Shown: positions 8,457-17,652 of the stretch, piece after piece
Numbering within the stretch: the stretch's first letter is position 1
How the letters are laid out: each line of letters starts with the position of its first letter
From: Paraflavitalea sp966211765
GTDB taxonomy: Bacteria; Bacteroidota; Bacteroidia; Chitinophagales; Chitinophagaceae
NCBI GenBank assembly: GCA_966211765.1
Contig: CBIHOV010000027.1
Location: 55,865 to 119,864, forward strand
Reading direction: 5' to 3'
DNA: 64,000 nt
The notes under the pieces: model-generated
Database searches by the model: none
Told to the model about the DNA's origin: nothing
What the model saw: only the letters and a program-made list of their open reading frames with translations
Position numbers and translations under genes: made by a program

Positions 8457-9353
8457 ATGTTGAACCTGGAATGGTTTAGAACCTTTAAGGCAATTTACGA
8501 GACTGGCAACCTGTCGACCGCAGCCCAGGCACTCTTTATTTCCCAGCCAGGCGCCGGCCTTCATTTAAACTCGCTGGAGTCCTATACGGGATACCGCTTG
8601 TTTGAGCGAGAAACAAGAAAGATGGTACCCACAGAGCGGGGCATCATTTTGTACAATTGCATTATTGATCCAATGAACAAACTGGTGGAGGCTGAGGAGT
8701 CATTCTACAGGAATTCCAAAGTAGATAAGCCGACGATTAGTGTGGGAATGGGTTTCGAAACTTTTGAGCATACGCTCGAAGAACATATTGCACAATTGCC
8801 TTTCAACCTGATCTTACGGTTTGGCGAGTACCCGCAGATGCTGCACGACCTGGATACGGGGGCGCTGGACCTGATATTGACATCACAAAAAGGACGGCAA
8901 CCTACCCTGCAATACACTCCTTTTATTACAGAACGTATTGTGTTGGTCTGTGGCAGTGAAACGAATACTGAACAGTTTAATAAACTGGTATTGGCCAATG
9001 AAAGAACAGCGATCAGGAAATGGCTGAAAGAGCAGGTATGGTACACCACAGCAGCAGATATGGAGCATCTCAAAAATTTCTGGATGACCAATTTTGATTG
9101 CCTGCCGGATCTCAAACCCAATTATGTGGTGCCGAATTTCAGCTCCATCCTTCGCTGCCTGCGCAATGGCAATGGCTTTGCAGTGATGCCGGATTTCCTT
9201 TGCAAAAAAGAGATTGCGGAAAAGAACATCAAATTGGCCTGGGAAGGAAGTCCACACCTGGAAAATATGCTGCATTTTGGTAAACGGAAAAAGACGATCT
9301 ACGCCAATGAGATCAAACAACTGGAGAACATATTAGCACAGAACTGGTTTTGA
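8457..9353 (+). CDS. LysR family transcriptional regulator
   Basis: 298 residues from the ATG at 8457. An in-frame ATG at 8424 would place the start inside the sigma-54-like element and adds residues unlike the family. The N-terminal winged HTH begins MLNLEWFRTFKAIYETGNLSTAA and continues through SQPGAGLHLNSLE to about residue 60. A substrate-binding domain follows (SVGMGFETFEHTL, then LDLILTSQKGR). The substitution of Ala-Gly-Leu for the common Ser-x-Val in the recognition helix (QPGAGLHLNSLE) is slightly unusual. It probably controls the adjacent Crp/Fnr, isochorismatase and pirin genes, although LysR proteins more often act on divergent targets and none is divergent here. Confidence 0.9.
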   Translation: MLNLEWFRTFKAIYETGNLSTAAQALFISQPGAGLHLNSLESYTGYRLFERETRKMVPTERGIILYNCIIDPMNKLVEAEESFYRNSKVDKPTISVGMGFETFEHTLEEHIAQLPFNLILRFGEYPQMLHDLDTGALDLILTSQKGRQPTLQYTPFITERIVLVCGSETNTEQFNKLVLANERTAIRKWLKEQVWYTTAADMEHLKNFWMTNFDCLPDLKPNYVVPNFSSILRCLRNGNGFAVMPDFLCKKEIAEKNIKLAWEGSPHLENMLHFGKRKKTIYANEIKQLENILAQNWF

Positions 9354-9443
9354 TGCTCTTATGGCGCAGGTAGATGTTTGGATCGAAGTCTTTTTGTGAT
9401 GCCAAATGGCTAACTTCGCTTCAGTTTAATATACACTCCTGCA

Positions 9444-10028
9444 ATGATTGAGTCTCTTTTTAATTATATAAATCGACACACCTCTACCCCGCTTACAGAG
9501 CAGGAGTTTGAATTATTTAAAAGTGTCTTTACCGTAAAGAAGATCAGGAAAAGACAGTATTTGCTGCAGGAAGGTGATATATGTAAGCATTTTGCATTTA
9601 TTGTCAAGGGTGCCACACGGCAGTTTATGGTTGATGAAAAAGGGGTGGAACATGTCGTGCACCTGGGTATTGAAAATTGGTGGGTCGGCGATCGTGAAAG
9701 CTGGGTGAAGGTTGCTCCTTCTGCCTATTATATCGATGCCTGGGAAAATTCAGAATTGTTACTTATTTCAAGACCTGATACCCTTAAGCTGGCGCAACAA
9801 TGTCCCGCTTTTAATGAAATGCTACGCGTGTTGGACGAGCAAAACAATATTGCCACCCAAAAAAGAATTACTTCAGCGATTAGTTATACCGCAGAAAAGC
9901 GCTACGCTGATATTAAAAACAGATACCCTGATTTTCTGGAGCGTTTTCCACAACATGTCATAGCTTCCTATCTTGGTATTACAAAGGACACCTTAAGCCG
10001 GATACGTAAACAGGCAGCAAGAAAATAA
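9444..10028 (+). CDS. Crp/Fnr family transcriptional regulator
   Basis: 194 residues, the standard length of Bacteroidota Crp/Fnr proteins. It has a cNMP-binding-like beta-barrel over about 20-115 (QYLLQEGDICKHFAFIVKG, then FMVDEKGVEHVV), a long dimerisation helix near 115-145, and a C-terminal HTH with VIASYLGITKDTLSRIRKQ. The cNMP-binding signature is degenerate and there are no Cys ligands for Fe-S, so the effector is unknown. GTAGA-N6-TCTAC dyads with the 5-6-5 geometry of Crp sites lie immediately downstream (10062) and before the isochorismatase gene (10197). This suggests that gene as a target (inference). Confidence 0.9.
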   Translation: MIESLFNYINRHTSTPLTEQEFELFKSVFTVKKIRKRQYLLQEGDICKHFAFIVKGATRQFMVDEKGVEHVVHLGIENWWVGDRESWVKVAPSAYYIDAWENSELLLISRPDTLKLAQQCPAFNEMLRVLDEQNNIATQKRITSAISYTAEKRYADIKNRYPDFLERFPQHVIASYLGITKDTLSRIRKQAARK

Positions 10029-10061
10029 GCTGACCACATATACTATTACTCCTCTTGTCAT

Positions 10062-10077
10062 GTAGACATTTATCTAC
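10062..10077. promoter_or_regulatory. Crp/Fnr-type dyad GTAGA-N6-TCTAC, copy 1
   Basis: GTAGACATTTATCTAC is a perfect 5-bp inverted repeat with a 6-bp spacer, the geometry of Crp/Fnr operators. It lies 34 bp after the Crp/Fnr stop codon. A half-site GTAGACCATTG follows at 10104. Confidence 0.4.
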
Positions 10078-10196
10078 TCTTTTCCCATCTTTTTTAAGTT
10101 CAGGTAGACCATTGTATGTTTTTCCCTCATCTTTTGCAGTGGTATCCTCTATAAAATACGTTGCGATGTCGCCGGCATCCTAAGCGGTATTGATCC

Positions 10197-10212
10197 GTCG
10201 ACATTTATCTAC
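10197..10212. promoter_or_regulatory. Crp/Fnr-type dyad, copy 2, at about -60 of the isochorismatase promoter
   Basis: GTCGACATTTATCTAC repeats 15 of 16 bases of the copy at 10062. It is centred about 57-60 bp upstream of the start expected from the TTTG/CATTTTTG promoter at 10227-10257, the classic class-I activator position. Confidence 0.4.
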
Positions 10213-10226
10213 GGTTTTTATTGTCA

Positions 10227-10257
10227 TTTGTCTTCGACTCGGGTATTGTCATTTTTG
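10227..10257 (+). promoter_or_regulatory. Bacteroidota-type promoter for the first isochorismatase-like gene
   Basis: TTTG (10227-10230), a 19-bp spacer, and CATTTTTG (10250-10257) match TTTG / TAnnTTTG with one mismatch. The ATG is 28 bp downstream. Confidence 0.45.
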
Positions 10258-10285
10258 CAACTTTACAACACTAATTTCTAATTAA

Positions 10286-10954
10286 ATGGATATAAACAAA
10301 ATGGAACAAAATTCAAAAGCAGGATTAGGGGCGTTGCTGACACCAGACAATTGTGTGTTGATTTTAATTGACCACCAACCTTACCAGTTTGCTGCGTTAA
10401 GAAGCCACGATTCGCAAACGATCATTAACAATGTTGTTGGCTTGGCAAAAGCAGCAAAATTATTCAACGTTCCCACTTTGCTCACAACCGTTTTGGAAGA
10501 AAGGGGTGGCCTGCTACTCAAGCAATTACAAGAGGTTTTCCCGGACCAAAAGCCTATCAACCGGACTTTTATTAATACCTGGGAAGATGGCCGTGTCGTG
10601 GATTGGGTGAAAAAAACAGGTAAGAAAAAAATTGTAATGGCTGCTTTGTGGACAGAAATATGTTTGGCATTTCCAACTATTCAAGCTGCCGGTGAAGGTT
10701 ATGAAGTTTATGCAGTGACAGATGCATCAGGTGGCACCAGCCTGGAAGCACACGAAGTAGCTATTCAACGCATGATCCAGGCAGGGGTTACTCCTATTAC
10801 CTGGGGTGCATTAGCAGGAGAGTTGCAGCGTGATTGGGCCCGGGAAACGGCAGTTGGTTTGTCTCAAATCATTGTTGACCACATGGGCAGTGCAGGCACC
10901 AGTTTCCTTTGGGAATTACAACTTTTGGCTACACCGGTTCCAAACAATCACTAA
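10286..10954 (+). CDS. isochorismatase-like cysteine hydrolase, YcaC-related
   Basis: 222 residues of the isochorismatase superfamily. Catalytic Asp29 lies in VLILIDHQPYQF and nucleophile Cys126 in AALWTEICLAFP. The WTEICLAFP loop and DASGGTSLEAHE segment place it in the YcaC-like hydrolase branch rather than with true isochorismatases. The usual catalytic Lys position reads Arg-Thr in INRTFINTWED, as in many members of this branch. A C-terminal extension of about 35 residues (DHMGSAGTSFLWELQ) goes beyond the core. A second ATG lies 5 codons downstream. The substrate is unknown; amides or N-carbamoyl compounds are typical of the superfamily. The paralogue at 11063 follows after 108 bp. Confidence 0.88.
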   Translation: MDINKMEQNSKAGLGALLTPDNCVLILIDHQPYQFAALRSHDSQTIINNVVGLAKAAKLFNVPTLLTTVLEERGGLLLKQLQEVFPDQKPINRTFINTWEDGRVVDWVKKTGKKKIVMAALWTEICLAFPTIQAAGEGYEVYAVTDASGGTSLEAHEVAIQRMIQAGVTPITWGALAGELQRDWARETAVGLSQIIVDHMGSAGTSFLWELQLLATPVPNNH

Positions 10955-11062
10955 AAAAACTAAAGTAATATTTTCTAAAAAAATCAAATTATAGCTTTCC
11001 CTTTAATAGCTCCGAGTAATAGAATTAATTTAAAATGGAAAAATAATTTCAATCGTTAAATA

Positions 11063-11638
11063 ATGCACAAAAAAGTCTTTACACCGGAAAATTCAGCCAT
11101 GTTATTAATTGACCATCAGGTAGGAACAATGGCATGGACACATTCACACGATATAAATCTTGTAAAGCAAAATGCGCTTAAGTTGGCCAGGATTGCCAAA
11201 GCGCTCAACCTGCCGGTTGTCTTAACGGCAAGTATGGAGGAAAATGTACAAGGGCCGTTAATTTCCGAGTTAGCGGAACTTTTACCTGAAGCCTATGCAA
11301 CACGAATTAAACGACCAGGAATTGTCAATGCCATGCACCACGATGGGTTTAACAAAGCCGTAAAATCACTCGGGCGCAAGAAACTTTTCGTTGCGGGCGT
11401 TACAACGGAGATCTGTATCCTGTTTCCGGTGCTGCAAATGCTTGATGAGGGGTACGAAGTTCAGGTATCTGCAGATGCCTCTGCATCCTACACAAAGTTT
11501 GGCGATCAGATAGCACTTGACAGAATGCGGGAAGCCGGTGCAATAATTACCACCGTAGACCAGATTATTTCCGAACTGGCAATTGATTGGACAAGTCCGA
11601 ACGGGCAGAAATTAATGGGTATATTAAATTATCAATAA
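11063..11638 (+). CDS. isochorismatase-like cysteine hydrolase (second copy)
   Basis: 191 residues, the normal core length of the isochorismatase superfamily. Catalytic residues are visible: Asp17 in SAMLLIDHQVGTM, Lys83 in RIKRPGIVNA, Cys118 in AGVTTEICILFP. It is distinct from the preceding gene, which has Arg at the Lys position and a C-terminal extension. An isolated CTCCGA half-site lies at 11010 in the gap upstream. It is followed after 115 bp by the pirin gene, so the two isochorismatases, pirin and NTF2-like gene may share regulation. The specific reaction cannot be assigned. Confidence 0.88.
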   Translation: MHKKVFTPENSAMLLIDHQVGTMAWTHSHDINLVKQNALKLARIAKALNLPVVLTASMEENVQGPLISELAELLPEAYATRIKRPGIVNAMHHDGFNKAVKSLGRKKLFVAGVTTEICILFPVLQMLDEGYEVQVSADASASYTKFGDQIALDRMREAGAIITTVDQIISELAIDWTSPNGQKLMGILNYQ

Positions 11639-11753
11639 AGCCTACTCTGATTATTTAAAAAGCAGTTGCCTTCACGGGGTGGCTAACGGCATAGGCTATT
11701 TATATGCCTTTAGCCACCTACTCATTAATCAACAGACTACAGAACAAAAAATC

Positions 11754-12488
11754 ATGGAAGTTATTAAAGCTTCGACAAAACGCCCTTATGGTAATGAAAC
11801 ATTTCATATTGAAATATTATATCCAGGTAAAGCATTGGACTTAAAGGATACAGGGTTTTATACAATTGGCAGGATAGACCATGCTAATTTCAACCCGCCC
11901 GGTATTGTGCCGATGCATCCACACAGAGATGATGAAATACTTTCCTATATGCGCAGCGGAGTAGTAATGCATAAAGATAGCACCGGCTACGAGAAGTTAC
12001 TGGATGCTTTCAATATGATGATGATGAATGCAGGAAGTGGCCTCCAGCATGAGGAAAGCGCCCAGGAAGACTTAGAAATGCTGCAGATCTTTATGCGCCC
12101 TTCCGAAAATGGATTAGAGCCTAAAGTGCAGTTTCACAAGTTCGAAGATCTTTACAGCGAGAACCAATGGCGGCTGGTAGCCGGTAATAGCGAAACAGCA
12201 CCATTGCAATTAAGAACGGACACCAACATTTTTGATGTTTGCTTAAGTAAAGGCAATTCTATAGAAGTGCCGGTTCTCTCTTCAGAGAAGGTTATCAATT
12301 TCCTGTATTGTTTTAATGGGTCTGTTACTGTTGGCGACTATATAATTGATAAAGGTGATAGTCTCATATTTAACAGTGAGCAGGTAGGCATAATCGCCGG
12401 CATCACAAGCGACCTGGTGCTTTTTCAAATCAAAGAAGGGGCAAAATATAGCAGTACGGGAATGTTCAGCGGTAACCAATTCAAGTAA
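11754..12488 (+). CDS. pirin family protein (bicupin)
   Basis: 244 residues from the ATG at 11754; the frame is open to 11679, but the extra 25 residues do not look like pirin. The N-terminal cupin has the pirin metal motif IVPMHPHRDDEILSYM with two His and a Glu, then the GSGLQHEESAQ segment (His and Glu ligands). The C-terminal cupin is shortened. Pirins are Fe-binding bicupins; some are quercetin 2,3-dioxygenases and others act as redox sensors. Aromatic/quinone chemistry would fit the ABM and cupin genes nearby (inference). The gap to the next gene is 22 bp. Confidence 0.87.
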   Translation: MEVIKASTKRPYGNETFHIEILYPGKALDLKDTGFYTIGRIDHANFNPPGIVPMHPHRDDEILSYMRSGVVMHKDSTGYEKLLDAFNMMMMNAGSGLQHEESAQEDLEMLQIFMRPSENGLEPKVQFHKFEDLYSENQWRLVAGNSETAPLQLRTDTNIFDVCLSKGNSIEVPVLSSEKVINFLYCFNGSVTVGDYIIDKGDSLIFNSEQVGIIAGITSDLVLFQIKEGAKYSSTGMFSGNQFK

Positions 12489-12505
12489 GTAGACCATTTA
12501 TGTAC
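12489..12505. promoter_or_regulatory. variant GTAGA dyad between pirin and NTF2-like genes
   Basis: GTAGACCATTTATGTAC begins directly after the pirin stop and resembles the dyads at 10062 and 10197, with one inserted base and one changed arm base. It is a weak candidate for the same regulator. Confidence 0.2.
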
Positions 12506-12510
12506 AAATT

Positions 12511-12870
12511 ATGCAAGACGAATTAGCACAAATAATGGAAGACAATTTACAGCAGGTATGGAGTGAGCGGGATGATGCCCGCAGAATGGAAGCCATTCAA
12601 AACATTTATGCAAAAGCCGCTGCATTATATCATGTGGACCATAAAACAGAGGGATTGGATGCTATCAATAAAAGTGTAGGCAGCGTGCTAAGTAATATGC
12701 CCGCAGACTTTGTTTTTACCAAGCTGAAGCCTGTCATCATTAACAATAGCATTGGGCGGTTAATTTGGGCGGTTGGCCCCAAGGGGCAACCCCCGGTTGC
12801 AACCGGGATGGATATCGCTCATTTTGAAAACGGAAAAATAAAATCATTGTATGTGTTCCTTGATAGCTAG
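12511..12870 (+). CDS. NTF2-like / SnoaL-like family protein
   Basis: 119 residues. The helix-rich start (LQQVWSERDDARRMEAIQNIYA), the YHVDHKTEGLDAINKSV turn and the final strands MDIAHFENGKIKSLYVFLD match the cone-shaped NTF2/SnoaL fold. Members bind or isomerise small hydrophobic ligands, and many are listed only as 'nuclear transport factor 2 family'. No catalytic residue can be named. It is 22 bp behind the pirin gene and probably the last gene of that unit. It converges on regulator 2 with a 10-bp gap. Confidence 0.75.
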   Translation: MQDELAQIMEDNLQQVWSERDDARRMEAIQNIYAKAAALYHVDHKTEGLDAINKSVGSVLSNMPADFVFTKLKPVIINNSIGRLIWAVGPKGQPPVATGMDIAHFENGKIKSLYVFLDS

Positions 12871-12880
12871 CTTTCTATAT

Positions 12881-14860
12881 TCATATGCTTCCCCCCGCAC
12901 CCGTAAAATCCTGCTTCCTGATATTCAACTTAGCCATTTTTGATTCGAGCGTGGTAGGTTTAATATGCAGCAATTCCGCAGCCCCATTGATCCCCCGTAT
13001 CCGGCCTTTTGTCTTTCTGAGAATGGAAGTAATATATTCCCTTTCCGTTTCCCGGTGAATATCCTTCATCTCTTCGAGGGTATTGACACCCGTATTAACC
13101 GCCAGTTTGGAATTGGTGAGGGAAAGCTTCCGTGCCAATTGCAAGGCTGAGTGGCCATCATTGAGCACAACCGATTGTTCCAGGATATTCTCGAGTTCGC
13201 GAATATTTCCCGGCCAGTTGTAAGCATGCAGCTCCTCCATCATGGATGCAGCAATACCATGGAAGGGTTTATTGAATGCTTTACAAAACTTGTTGGCGAA
13301 AAACAGCGATAGGGCTTCAATATCCGTTTTTCGTTCCCGCAACGGTGGCAGGGTAATAGGAAAAACGTTTAAACGGTAATACAGGTCAAGCCTGAAATTC
13401 CCATCCCCTACTTCCTTTTCAAGGTTCCGGTAGGTGGCCGTAACAACACGCACATTAACCTTTACCGGCCCGCTTCCACCTACATATTCAATTTCCCTTT
13501 CCTGCAAAACACGCAATAACTTCACCTGCATCGCAAGTGGCAACTCTCCGATCTCATCCAAAAAGATAGTGCCACCATCGGCCAACTCGAACTTACCTTT
13601 TCTTTTTTCAATAGCCCCAGTAAAAGCACCTTTTTCATGACCAAACAATTCAGACTCTATCAAGGTAGCTGGAATAGCAGCACAATTCACCTTGATAAAG
13701 GGCCCCTTCCGCCTGGGCGAAAGGGAATGGATCGATTGCGCTACCCGCTCCTTTCCTGTACCACTTTCACCCAGTATTAGCACAGAAGTACTGTAAGGAG
13801 CTACCTGCGCTGCAAGGTCCAGTGCTGACAGCAACAGGTGATGGCTTCCGATAATACTTTTGAATCCGGCATGGCTCAATATTTCATCCGGCACCTTATT
13901 GGCAGCAACAGGCCGGCTCTTTACCGCCGTTGATTCCGTACCATAATAAATTGTTTTTTCTGCCAGCTCTTCCAGGCAGGATTTCAAACGGCCCAATAAA
14001 GCAATATGATCTTTGGTGTAAATAAGCGCTTGCCGGCTGTAGAAGAAATAGTGAACCGACAATCCATAGCCCAATGCAACGGGAAATACAAGATATGACC
14101 GCAGTTGAAAATGATCCAGCAGGATCCTTTGCAGTGAAGCCCTGGTAGTTCTTTTTGTGGCTGGCTCATTACAATAAACCCCTGCTTTGCTATCTGTATC
14201 ACTGTTTCCAATGATCACAGAAAGCTCATTTTTATTCAACCCTGTAATGGTCAGTAATTCCTTTTCACCGACAAACTGGTATTCATCAAATCCAATACGG
14301 AGATACCCTGCATCACCCAACTGTTCAGCATCAAGTGGCCTGATGCCCGATGTAATAAGATCAAAAGGTATAAAAGACTGTATCGCCCTGGCTACCTTCA
14401 ACAATTTCTGAGGAGCGTCCGAAGTTTCATTGCTGATGGCTGTTAATTGTTTTTGTAGGTGCTCTTCCTGACGCAATTTCGACTCAAGACTATTCGTATG
14501 CCGATACCAGGCAATATCTAGTGTGATCAGCAAATCCTGTTCCCTGAATGGCTTCACAAGAAATCCATAAGGATCCGTTGTCTTTGCTTCTTCCAGTATC
14601 GGCTGCGTTGCATAAGCCGATAAATAAATAAAAGCGATATTGCCGGCCCTTAGTTTCCGGGCAAGATCAATACCCGATTGATCTCCCTCCAACCGGATAT
14701 CCAGGATCACCAGATCCGGTTTATGTTTCTTCAGCTGTTCATCCGCCTCTTCTACGGAAGTGGCAATGCCGACTATTCTGTAACCAGCCTGCCTTAATAT
14801 TAACCTCAGATCGTTGGCTACAACAAATTCATCTTCTACAATAAGTATTTTTTTACTCAT
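12881..14860 (-). CDS. NtrC-type response regulator, sigma-54-interacting (paralogue 2)
   Basis: 659 residues, colinear with the 658-residue protein at 6280. The receiver has VEDE and LVILDIRLEG (phospho-Asp near residue 54). A GAF-like linker follows. The AAA+ domain has GESGTGKE, an intact GAFTGA, IFLDEIGEL and LDLYYRLNVFPI. The C-terminal Fis-type HTH has GAAELLHIKPTTLESKM. In the visible recognition helix it differs from paralogue 1 by only His for Asn, so both should read the same DNA. Where the Walker-region sensor of copy 1 reads VAATNR, this copy reads VTATYR. It is translated 12 bp after kinase 2. Confidence 0.92.
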   Translation of the reverse strand: MSKKILIVEDEFVVANDLRLILRQAGYRIVGIATSVEEADEQLKKHKPDLVILDIRLEGDQSGIDLARKLRAGNIAFIYLSAYATQPILEEAKTTDPYGFLVKPFREQDLLITLDIAWYRHTNSLESKLRQEEHLQKQLTAISNETSDAPQKLLKVARAIQSFIPFDLITSGIRPLDAEQLGDAGYLRIGFDEYQFVGEKELLTITGLNKNELSVIIGNSDTDSKAGVYCNEPATKRTTRASLQRILLDHFQLRSYLVFPVALGYGLSVHYFFYSRQALIYTKDHIALLGRLKSCLEELAEKTIYYGTESTAVKSRPVAANKVPDEILSHAGFKSIIGSHHLLLSALDLAAQVAPYSTSVLILGESGTGKERVAQSIHSLSPRRKGPFIKVNCAAIPATLIESELFGHEKGAFTGAIEKRKGKFELADGGTIFLDEIGELPLAMQVKLLRVLQEREIEYVGGSGPVKVNVRVVTATYRNLEKEVGDGNFRLDLYYRLNVFPITLPPLRERKTDIEALSLFFANKFCKAFNKPFHGIAASMMEELHAYNWPGNIRELENILEQSVVLNDGHSALQLARKLSLTNSKLAVNTGVNTLEEMKDIHRETEREYITSILRKTKGRIRGINGAAELLHIKPTTLESKMAKLNIRKQDFTGAGGSI

Positions 14861-14872
14861 AAGATTCCTTGC

Positions 14873-17344
14873 TTAAGGATTAGCTAATATTTCGTCCGCC
14901 ACTTGTTTGCTGATAAGCGCAAACCTGATCGTAATCTGCAGTCCCTTATCATTGACCATATTAAACCGGCCTTTCAATTGCTTCGCAAGGCCCTGCACCA
15001 GTTCAAGTCCCAGCGAGCTATGTTCCATTAGATCGATATCCACCGGCAAACCAATGCCATTGTCTGCTATATTCAACAATAACTGATCAGCCCCGTCATG
15101 TTGCAGGCTAATGCTCACCACTCCTTTCCGCCCATCGGGAAATGCATACTTAATGGCATTTACGATGCACTCATTGATGATCAATCCCAGCGGAACCGCT
15201 TGCGATACATCAAGGTCTAATGGTTCAATAGCCTGTTCAAAAACGATCCGGTTCCTGGTGCCAAGACTATCCTGGGCATGGTTTACCAATTCATTGATAT
15301 ATTCAGCCATCGCAATGGAAGCAATATTGTCAGACTGGTAAAGTTTTTGGTGGATCAGCGACATGGCATATACCCGGCGCTTACTGTCCTGGATAGCAGA
15401 AAACGCAGCATCATTATTAATATACACCGCTTGTGAATTAAGCAGGCTCATGACGATTTGAAGGTTGTTCTTTACACGGTGGTGTATTTCTTTTAACAGC
15501 CATTCCTTGTCGGTAAGTAACTGTTCCAGTTGTACGTTTTTTTTCGTGACAACTTTATTATTCTTTCGCCTTAATTGGCTTTGGCGGTATAATAACCCCG
15601 CAATGATCAATACGGCAGCAATACCTGCCAGTGTCAGGTCTTTTACCAGTCTTGCCTGTTTCAAATTGGCCTTCTCCAGTATGGCTTGTTCATTTAATAA
15701 GGCGATCTGGTCTTCTTTTTCCTGTGTCTCGTACAGCACCTGCAGTTCCTCCGCCTGCCTTATTTTTGTAACCTTGAAGTTAGAGTCAAGTAATTGTGTA
15801 TATTTTTTATAATGCGATATCACGGCTTTATCGTTGCCCAACACAGAATCAATATGGATCAGCTGTTGATAGGCATACAGATTGATATTCAGCTCACGTG
15901 GTTCCTCCGATGGAGTGGAAAGCATTTTTTCAAAATGCGCTTTTGCCTTTCCATATTGTCCGCGTTTTAAAAAAATATGGGCAAGCTGGTCGTTGACCGT
16001 TGTCCTTCGCAGTGGCCCCCTGATGGCTTCTGCTTCAGTCTCCAACGAGTCCATCTTCTTTACATACAGCTCCGCCAGGTCCAGCTTTCCAAGGTAGGTG
16101 TAACAGGTGCAAAGCGCATTGTAATAATAGAATTGATCCGTAAAGCTTGATGGGGCCCTGATTTTTTTCGAAATATCCAACACCAGGTCGAGCGATTCCT
16201 GCCAACGCCCCTCGCCGCACATATCAGCGACAACATTACCCAACACGTTATACAATGTTGGATTACGCTCTGCTACAAAGCTTTTTATGGCTTTTTGCGC
16301 CATGCCAATGCTCTCTTGTTGCCTGCCTTCGGTACTGTAAAGGTGCGACAGGCGGCTATAAAAATACCCCCACCCGATACTATCGCGGCTGCGCTCCGCC
16401 ATTTTGATCGTTTGAAGGGTATACCGCAACGGGTCGCCAAACTTGCCCCGATACATGGTAACCATCGCAAGAGCGTCCATATTATAATGGATGTATGGAT
16501 AGCCAATAGTTTCCTCCAGCCTGAGCGCTTGTAAGAATACCTCGTTGGCAGCTTCCAATTGTCCAGAGACCACGAGCATATAACCCAGGTCAGTCAGCAC
16601 ATTGATCTCCCCTTCTGTATTGCCCAGACTGTGGTACAGATCCGATGCCGTCTGCAGGTCCGTCACTTTAGTTTGAAAGGTGGTCCGCCTGGGGGCCATG
16701 TACATGCCCCGGTAAGCAAATGCCCTGGCTTCTGTTTCCTTATCGCCGGCTTTGCGGCATTGATCAATCAGGAGGTTATAAATGGAATCACCTTTGGGCT
16801 GATTGACCTGCACATACATTTTACCCAGCAGGCAAAGCCCTATCCTGCCCAGTCTTTCTTCTTTCAAAGAGTTACTTGCTGCCACTGCCCTGCTCAGAAA
16901 GTATTCAACACTGTCCTTATACCTGGAATAACTATCAGGTTGAAAAGCATAGTAAGCCCCCAGCAGCAACAGCAGTTCCAACTGTTTACGGCCAGTCGCT
17001 GTTGACAACTGCTGTTTGCCAATACCTGGTTCCTGTCTGTCGACCCATTTAGATTGTTCATATAATGCCGGATCACCAAACCCTTCTGCCAGCACCGGTA
17101 GCCGGCTCAGCCCCAGGGACCGGCTGGCTGTATACAAGCAGGTGTCGTGCTCAACCTGTCCTTCATTTACAACAACAATAAAAGTGGAGCTCTGCAACAA
17201 ATTCAGCCTTTGCCATGATTCTTTGTCCTTAGATGGGTGATACCAGGAATAGCCCGAAGCGACTGGCTTAACAGTGTTTTGAGATTGCCCGTTAAAAGAC
17301 ATCAATACACCAAACAGCAGGAACATAAGGACCACCCTGAACAT
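14873..17344 (-). CDS. TPR sensor histidine kinase, HisKA_2 type (paralogue 2)
   Basis: 823 residues, the same length as the kinase at 3795 and colinear throughout. It has a signal peptide (1-21), a TPR-like periplasmic region, a transmembrane helix TLAGIAAVLIIAGLLYRQS near 570, and HisKA_2 box EIHHRVKNNLQ with the phosphoacceptor His near 622. The HATPase motifs are INECIVNAIKYAF, DNGIGLP and LGLELVQGLAKQL. The sensor half is more diverged than the kinase half, which suggests a related but different signal. It forms an operon with regulator 2. Its 5' region carries the perfect dyads at 17499-17546, but no sigma-54 element was found towards this gene. Confidence 0.9.
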   Translation of the reverse strand: MFRVVLMFLLFGVLMSFNGQSQNTVKPVASGYSWYHPSKDKESWQRLNLLQSSTFIVVVNEGQVEHDTCLYTASRSLGLSRLPVLAEGFGDPALYEQSKWVDRQEPGIGKQQLSTATGRKQLELLLLLGAYYAFQPDSYSRYKDSVEYFLSRAVAASNSLKEERLGRIGLCLLGKMYVQVNQPKGDSIYNLLIDQCRKAGDKETEARAFAYRGMYMAPRRTTFQTKVTDLQTASDLYHSLGNTEGEINVLTDLGYMLVVSGQLEAANEVFLQALRLEETIGYPYIHYNMDALAMVTMYRGKFGDPLRYTLQTIKMAERSRDSIGWGYFYSRLSHLYSTEGRQQESIGMAQKAIKSFVAERNPTLYNVLGNVVADMCGEGRWQESLDLVLDISKKIRAPSSFTDQFYYYNALCTCYTYLGKLDLAELYVKKMDSLETEAEAIRGPLRRTTVNDQLAHIFLKRGQYGKAKAHFEKMLSTPSEEPRELNINLYAYQQLIHIDSVLGNDKAVISHYKKYTQLLDSNFKVTKIRQAEELQVLYETQEKEDQIALLNEQAILEKANLKQARLVKDLTLAGIAAVLIIAGLLYRQSQLRRKNNKVVTKKNVQLEQLLTDKEWLLKEIHHRVKNNLQIVMSLLNSQAVYINNDAAFSAIQDSKRRVYAMSLIHQKLYQSDNIASIAMAEYINELVNHAQDSLGTRNRIVFEQAIEPLDLDVSQAVPLGLIINECIVNAIKYAFPDGRKGVVSISLQHDGADQLLLNIADNGIGLPVDIDLMEHSSLGLELVQGLAKQLKGRFNMVNDKGLQITIRFALISKQVADEILANP

Positions 17345-17498
17345 ATTTTTCTTTTTAGATGAATAACTCAGCAGCGGAAATTACTAAGATATTATTATCA
17401 CAAGCGCGTTCGAATAGTAAAACTGTATTGAAAGTTAACTTTTCTTTTAGTGTCGTTGAATTAAACTGTCAACTTTACAATATCTCAACTTCCCGACT

Positions 17499-17546
17499 CT
17501 CCAAAACATTGGAGTTTCCTCTCCTAAACTCCGAAGTTTCGGAGTT
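17499..17546. promoter_or_regulatory. tandem CTCC-N8-GGAG dyads, second candidate enhancer
   Basis: Dyad 1 is CTCCAA-AACA-TTGGAG (17499-17514), a perfect 6-bp inverted repeat. Dyad 2 is AACTCCGAA-GT-TTCGGAGTT (17527-17546), a perfect 9-bp inverted repeat. The centres lie 30 bp apart. The pair sits in the divergent gap between kinase 2 and the 2TM gene and matches the pair at 8261-8309. Confidence 0.65.
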
Positions 17547-17652
17547 ACCTGCCTGTATCAATCACGATCCCATATCATAGATAGCTTCTTAAAAAATTGT
17601 AGTTCAGTTTATTAAAAATGTACACTTTCCTGATATGGTGCTTGCTGACAAT

